Positions 59,225-64,000 of a stretch of DNA of 64,000 bases are shown here, in pieces. The notes beneath the pieces are model-generated. The model ran no database searches. It saw only the letters and a program-made list of their open reading frames with translations, and was not told the origin of the DNA. Source of the DNA: Fimbriimonadaceae bacterium (lineage in GTDB: Bacteria; Armatimonadota; Fimbriimonadia; Fimbriimonadales; Fimbriimonadaceae); contig JAHCHO010000005.1 of NCBI GenBank assembly GCA_026129685.1, positions 1 to 64,000 of the forward strand, written 5' to 3'. The translations under genes and the position numbers were made by a program. The first letter of the stretch is position 1; every line of letters begins with the position of its first letter.

Positions 59225-61018
59225 ATGTTGGCCGCGTTGCTGACGTTGGCGGTCGCCGGCCCGATCCTCACGGTGACGCCCCGGGACGACCTGGACGCCG
59301 CCCTTCGCGAACTGCGGGGGAAACCGAACGCTCGGTTGCGCTTCGGCACGGGCGATTACCGGCTTTCCGCTCCCTTGCGGTTTGGAAGGGAGCACGCCGG
59401 GTTGACGATCGAGGCGTCGCCGGGCGCCCGTCCCCGGCTGATCGGGGGAATCGCCGTTCGAGGCTGGCGCGTCGAGGACGGACTCTGGGTCGCCGACGTC
59501 CCCAAGGCCGCCGCACCCGAGGGCGCCCGGTTGCTCGTGGTCAACGGCAAGACAAGGCCGAGATCCCGATGGCCGGTCCAGGGCGAGCTTCTTCACGAGA
59601 GCGTTTTCGACGTCCCGTGGATGAGCACGACCGGCGGTGGGTGGCAGCGCAAACCGACGGACGACGAACTGACCTCGATGGTGTTCCGTCCGGGCGACCT
59701 GGGCGACTGGGTGGACCCGGCCAGCGCCGAGATCACCGTCTATCACATGTGGGACGAGTCGTGCGTCGGGGTGAAGGCGATCGACAACGAACAACGCCGG
59801 GTGACCTTCGCGACCCCCACCGGGCACCCGCCGGGTGCGTTCGGCGTCCGGAAGTACGTCGTATGGAACACGCTCAAGGGCATCGTGCGTCCCGGTCAAT
59901 GGGCGTACGACGGGCGGGTCGGCCGGGTGTGGTACCGTCCGATGCCGGGTGAACGCCCGGGGCGGACGGTCGCCCTCCTCGGAACCCTAAACACTTTGAT
60001 CCGGGTTGAGGGGACGCCGGGGCTGACGCTGCGCGGCCTCACCCTGGAGGTCACGAACGTCGCGCTGAAGGCGGGAGGCTTCGGGGCGGGGGACTACGAC
60101 GGGGCCATCCTCGCCACCGACGCTCCCGACCTGCGTCTTGACGGTGTCACGGTCCGAGACACCGCCGGAACCGGGATCAAGGCCTGGAACTGCGCTCGGG
60201 TCCACGTGCGGGGCTGCACCGTCGAGGACACCGGCGCGGGCGGGATTCGGGCGGAGGGTGAGGGAGCCGTCGTCGAGGACTGCACGTTGCGGCGGGTCGG
60301 CCTCCAGTATCCGAGCGCGATCGGCGTTTGGGTGGGGCGGGCCGGTTCGAGGATTCGTCACAATTGGATCGAGGACACCAGCTATTCGGCCGTGAACGCG
60401 GGGGGCGAGGGGACGGCGGTCGAGTTCAACGAAATCTCGAAGGCGATGCGGGTGCTTCACGACGGGGCGGGCATCTACGCGGGGTTCAGCAAGCGGCTGG
60501 TCTTGCGAGGCAATCTTGTGCGCGATATCGTGGACACGGGCGGATACGGGGCGAGCGCCTACTACCTCGACGAGCAGGCCGAGGACTCGCTGGTCGAGGG
60601 CAACGTGTCGCAGGGGATCGTGCGTCCCGCACAAAACCACATGGCTCGGCGCAACGTCCTGCGGAACAACCTGTTTATGGCTCCGGCGGAGATGCGGCTC
60701 GACTTCGCGCGATGCGAGGAGTACACCGTGATCGACAACGTGTTCGTCGCGCCAAAAGGACTCACGTTTCGTGCGCCCGCGAGCGGTTGGGCGCATTTTG
60801 CCGACAACGCGATGAGCGTCGGCACGGCGGGGGCACGCCGGGTTGTCTTGGAGCAGTACAACGAGACGACGACGGAATCGGTCGCGGAGACGGACGGAAA
60901 CCGTTTCGGGTCGCTGACGGTTCGGGTCCGGGGACGCCTGTACGAGGTGGTGGACGCGGAGGGGAAACCGATCCGAGTTTGGGACCTGCGTACGGTCGGC
61001 CCGAGGGGGTCTTCCTAG
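59225..61018 (+). CDS. Secreted right-handed beta-helix protein
   Basis: The 597-residue protein has a signal (MLAALLTLAVAGPILT), a pre-barrel beta region (LRFGTGDYRLSAPLRFGREHAGLTIEASPGARPRLIGG) and a pectate-lyase-like beta-helix over about residues 270-540 (GAILATDAPDLRLDGVTVRDTAGTGIKAWNCARVHVRGC, RIRHNWIEDTSYSAVNAGGEGTAVEFNEISKAMRVLHDGAGIY). The HDGAGIY turn and flanking Asp/Asn are typical of putative polysaccharide lyases/hydrolases in this fold. CATACT lies 6 nt before ATG 59225. It precedes the GH71/99-like gene on the same strand. Confidence 0.85.
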   Translation: MLAALLTLAVAGPILTVTPRDDLDAALRELRGKPNARLRFGTGDYRLSAPLRFGREHAGLTIEASPGARPRLIGGIAVRGWRVEDGLWVADVPKAAAPEGARLLVVNGKTRPRSRWPVQGELLHESVFDVPWMSTTGGGWQRKPTDDELTSMVFRPGDLGDWVDPASAEITVYHMWDESCVGVKAIDNEQRRVTFATPTGHPPGAFGVRKYVVWNTLKGIVRPGQWAYDGRVGRVWYRPMPGERPGRTVALLGTLNTLIRVEGTPGLTLRGLTLEVTNVALKAGGFGAGDYDGAILATDAPDLRLDGVTVRDTAGTGIKAWNCARVHVRGCTVEDTGAGGIRAEGEGAVVEDCTLRRVGLQYPSAIGVWVGRAGSRIRHNWIEDTSYSAVNAGGEGTAVEFNEISKAMRVLHDGAGIYAGFSKRLVLRGNLVRDIVDTGGYGASAYYLDEQAEDSLVEGNVSQGIVRPAQNHMARRNVLRNNLFMAPAEMRLDFARCEEYTVIDNVFVAPKGLTFRAPASGWAHFADNAMSVGTAGARRVVLEQYNETTTESVAETDGNRFGSLTVRVRGRLYEVVDAEGKPIRVWDLRTVGPRGSS

Positions 61019-61052
61019 GGTCGTCGCGAACGGATCGGCCTAAACTGGCGGC

Positions 61053-62189
61053 ATGGCCTTTGGCGCGATAGTCTTCGCGGCGGCGCTCGCCTTCTCGGGC
61101 GGAGGAGCCTCCCGGCCGCCCTTGTTCGTCCACGTCATGCCCTGGTTCGAGGCGGCGGAGGATCGGTGGGGATGGCACTGGACGATGAACCGGGACGCGG
61201 CCGAGTTGCGCAGGTCGGGGCGGGTCGCGTCGCACTATCGGCCCCTGATCGGGGCTTACGATTCGCTCGATCCGGACGTTCTGGAGCTTCAGGTCGCGTG
61301 GATCAAGTTGGCCGGGTTCGACGGGGTGCTCGCGGACTGGTACGGCCTGTTACCCCACTACGACTACCCTGGCATCCACCGACGGACCGAGGCGCTGTTC
61401 GAGGTCGCCGGCCGGGCCGGGCTCAAGATCGGCGTCGTGTTCGAGGACCAGACGGCGGGCAACGCGGTGCGCGGCGGTCTTCTGGCGCCGGAATCGGTCC
61501 GGGAGAGCGCCCGCGAGACGGGGACCTTCTTGAAGCGGTGGTTCGGCCGACCGAACTGGTGGCGCGTTCGGGGCAAACCGGTGGTGATGGTCTTCGGACC
61601 GCAGGCGTACGGGGCCGACGACTGGGCGGCGTTTCGGGATGGGGCGGGACCGTTCAACCTCTTGACCCTTCACGACGTGCGGCCCTATGCCCAAGGCGGG
61701 TTCGACTGGCCGGTCCCGACCAAGGGAACGCGCTACAACCGGGAGTTCGCCGTTCGGGCCAAGGACTGGGCGATCCGGGTTCCGGTCGCTTACCCACGGT
61801 TCCACGACTACTACGAGGAAGGGGGCCAGACGGGGCATCCCGACCTACCGGACGAAGACGGAGCGACCTATCGGCGTACGCTGGCCGAAGCGCTGGCGGC
61901 CCGGTGCGACGCCGTGCAGGTGGCGACCTGGAACGACTGGCAGGAGGGAACCCAGATCGAGCCCTCGGTCGAGTTCCGGTACCGTGACCTGATCGCGACC
62001 CAGGCGGCGCGCCGCCGAGCGGACCGGAGCTTTCGGTTCACCGCCGCCGACCTTGAGTTGCCGGAACGGCTCTATCGCCTGCGCAAGGGGTCGGGCGACC
62101 GTTCTCGCTTGCGTCCGATCGGGGAGGCGCTCCTGCGTGGGGACGTGGCCCGGGCGAGGACGCTCCTGAAGACGTTCCGGGCGGGGTAG
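61053..62189 (+). CDS. Secreted GH71/GH99-like glycoside hydrolase
   Basis: The 378-residue protein has a signal (1-19) and a TIM barrel with PPLFVHVMPWFEA, GWHWTMNRDAAEL, HYRPLIGAYDSLDPDVLELQVAWIKLAGFDGVLADWYGL, IGVVFEDQTAG, NWWRVRGKPVVMVFG and VATWNDWQEGTQIEPS. The HxxPxxxxYDSxDxxVLExQVxxxKxAGxDGxxxDWYG and TWNDWxEGTxIEP blocks are characteristic of GH71 alpha-1,3-glucanases, GH99-type endomannosidases and WbsX-like proteins. TAAACT lies 6 nt before ATG 61053. Confidence 0.85.
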   Translation: MAFGAIVFAAALAFSGGGASRPPLFVHVMPWFEAAEDRWGWHWTMNRDAAELRRSGRVASHYRPLIGAYDSLDPDVLELQVAWIKLAGFDGVLADWYGLLPHYDYPGIHRRTEALFEVAGRAGLKIGVVFEDQTAGNAVRGGLLAPESVRESARETGTFLKRWFGRPNWWRVRGKPVVMVFGPQAYGADDWAAFRDGAGPFNLLTLHDVRPYAQGGFDWPVPTKGTRYNREFAVRAKDWAIRVPVAYPRFHDYYEEGGQTGHPDLPDEDGATYRRTLAEALAARCDAVQVATWNDWQEGTQIEPSVEFRYRDLIATQAARRRADRSFRFTAADLELPERLYRLRKGSGDRSRLRPIGEALLRGDVARARTLLKTFRAG

Positions 62190-62219
62190 CCGGGTCGGCA
62201 AAGGGAAGGTCGGTTGCGC

Positions 62220-62612
62220 CTACGCCAGGGGTTTGCCGATCTCCCAGTGGTGGCCGTAGGGGTCCACGACGCGGCCAAGTCGCCAGCCGTAGTTGTCCTC
62301 GACCGGTACTACCACCCGCGCGCCCGCCGCCACCGCCCGATCGAACGCGGCATCGGGATCGGATACGGTGAGGATGAGGCGCACGGTGCCGCCGCCCAGC
62401 GACTCCGGGCTGAAGTTGGCGTGCTCGGGCGATTCGTCGGCGACCCAGAAATCGGCGCCCTCTACCGACATTCGGGACACGACGGCACCGTCCGGGTCCT
62501 CCACCCGGAAGACCTCGACCGCCCCGAACGCGGCTTTGTAGAAGGAGACGGCTTGTGTACCGCGCCGCACGGAGAGCATGGGGGCCAGACCTGTCGTCGC
62601 CACGCCCTTCAC
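62220..62612 (-). CDS. VOC-family (glyoxalase/PhnB-like) protein
   Basis: The 130-residue protein has LAPMLSVRRGTQAVSFYKAAFGAVEVFRVEDPDG, SPESLGGGTVRLILTVSDPDAAFDRAVAAGARVVVPVEDNYGWRLGRVVDPYGHHWEIGKPL, the standard two beta-alpha-beta-beta-beta units of VOC/PhnB-like proteins with the metal-site His in DPYGHHWEI. Starts are uncertain: the frame begins with GTG 62612 and another GTG follows three codons later. It lies 10 nt after the aldo/keto reductase on the same strand. Confidence 0.88.
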   Translation of the reverse strand: MKGVATTGLAPMLSVRRGTQAVSFYKAAFGAVEVFRVEDPDGAVVSRMSVEGADFWVADESPEHANFSPESLGGGTVRLILTVSDPDAAFDRAVAAGARVVVPVEDNYGWRLGRVVDPYGHHWEIGKPLA

Positions 62613-62622
62613 CTTAACACGG

Positions 62623-63615
<993 letters not shown>

Positions 63616-63625
63616 CCCTCGCTTG

Positions 63626-64000
63626 TTACCCGAGATCGGGCGTTCGGGCGAGGGTCGCGAAGGCGGTTGGGGAGGGTCCTCGTTCGATCCGTTCGAGGAT
63701 GCGCGCGGCGCATTCATCCGGAGGCAAACGCGAGGTGTCCACTTCCAGGTCGTAGGCACCCGGTCGGTGGACCTCGCGTTCCCACGCCAGGATGCGCACC
63801 ATGACGTCGGAGGCCGGATCGTCGTCGGCCGGGTAGCCCGTGAGCCTTCGCCGCTCGAGGATCGTGTTGACCGGGCATCGAACGCCGACCAGCCACGCGG
63901 GCAGTCCCGCCAGCAGGCGGGAGCACTGCGGGAGTATTCCCCTTGGTCGCGAGTAATCGTCGTGGTGACCGAAGTCGGCGACCACGTCCAGACCCCGACG
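63626..64000 (-). CDS. Chloramphenicol phosphotransferase-like kinase, 5' end beyond the window
   Basis: The frame is open to the window edge. The visible 124 residues read VVADFGHHDDY, LAGLPAWLVGVRCPVNTILERRRLTG, EREVHRPGAYDLEVDTSRLPPDECAARILERIERGPSPTAFATLA. The pattern WLVGVRCPxxxLxxRE...VHxxGxYDLEVDTSxxxPEECA is the C-terminal half of the chloramphenicol phosphotransferase/shikimate-kinase-like P-loop family. The P-loop must lie upstream of this window. Homologues occur in many soil bacteria without known drug resistance, so the function stays open. It ends 11 nt before the aldo/keto reductase start. Confidence 0.75.
   Translation of the reverse strand, partial: RRGLDVVADFGHHDDYSRPRGILPQCSRLLAGLPAWLVGVRCPVNTILERRRLTGYPADDDPASDVMVRILAWEREVHRPGAYDLEVDTSRLPPDECAARILERIERGPSPTAFATLARTPDLG

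Noticed and set aside
63626-64000. Calling the edge gene a chloramphenicol resistance gene
   Set aside because: Only the C-terminal half is visible, and family members without resistance are common, so only similarity is reported.

Overview
The window is 64 kb of very GC-rich, gene-dense bacterial chromosome. The best taxonomic guess is Armatimonadota (Fimbriimonadia-like). This is an inference from content: two type IV-prepilin-like proteins with the FTLxELLxVIAIIAIL leader usual in Armatimonadota and Planctomycetota, many secreted glycan-active proteins without SusC/SusD partners, DUF1080/DUF1800/DUF4838 proteins, WaaA (a diderm with Kdo-type LPS), and starts that mostly lack a Shine-Dalgarno. 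No rRNA, CRISPR array, complete prophage or complete insertion sequence was seen.

Layout. 1-5.4 kb: alpha/beta hydrolase, sugar isomerase, thioredoxin-like protein, and a KimA-like potassium permease followed by an orphan KdpE-like response regulator. 5.5-10.5 kb: an ImuB-DnaE2 mutagenesis cassette behind a promoter carrying a small palindrome. 10.6-13.9 kb: a sugar ABC transporter whose binding protein and first permease are one polypeptide, plus a second permease. 13.9-18.6 kb: nucleotide-sugar synthesis, a nitrilase, a zinc-ribbon membrane protein coupled to a prepilin, and a TPR protein. 18.6-24.5 kb: nucleotidyltransferase, DUF1800, a lipoprotein, a HicAB toxin-antitoxin pair, a half-length UvrA with its own promoter, and a PAS histidine kinase. 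24.5-30.8 kb: two twin-arginine-exported enzymes, waaA-purC, and an FAD oxidoreductase. 30.8-33.6 kb: a LacI regulator behind a consensus promoter with two tandem operators, followed by a prepilin and two lipoproteins. 33.6-39.3 kb: S41 peptidase, DUF1080 protein, beta-helix/PA14 protein, and a gamma-synthase-type PLP enzyme.

39.5-43.8 kb is the one clearly rearranged region. It holds tRNA-Ala(CGC), the broken C-terminus of a serine recombinase, an ArsR/SRPBCC pair with a perfect operator, and a spot near 41302 where two different truncated genes meet tail to tail: the first 87 codons of a DUF4838 paralogue and the N-terminal part of a sacsin-like GHKL ATPase. The intact DUF4838 paralogue lies 2.75 kb further on.

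43.8-62.2 kb is largely a set of exported carbohydrate-active proteins (DUF4838, GH101-like, GH95, six-hairpin glycosidase-like, beta-helix, GH71/99-like). It also contains an AlkD-type repair glycosylase, a nucleotidyltransferase and an AfsR-like BTAD/NB-ARC/TPR regulator. The set reads as a scavenging suite for fucosylated or mucin-like glycans. The window ends with a VOC protein, an aldo/keto reductase and a cut chloramphenicol-phosphotransferase-like gene.

A feature running through the whole window is a TAnnnT -10-like hexamer 5-9 nt before the start codon at about two dozen independently transcribed genes. This points to leaderless mRNA as the normal mode here and fixes many start codons, including several GTG starts.
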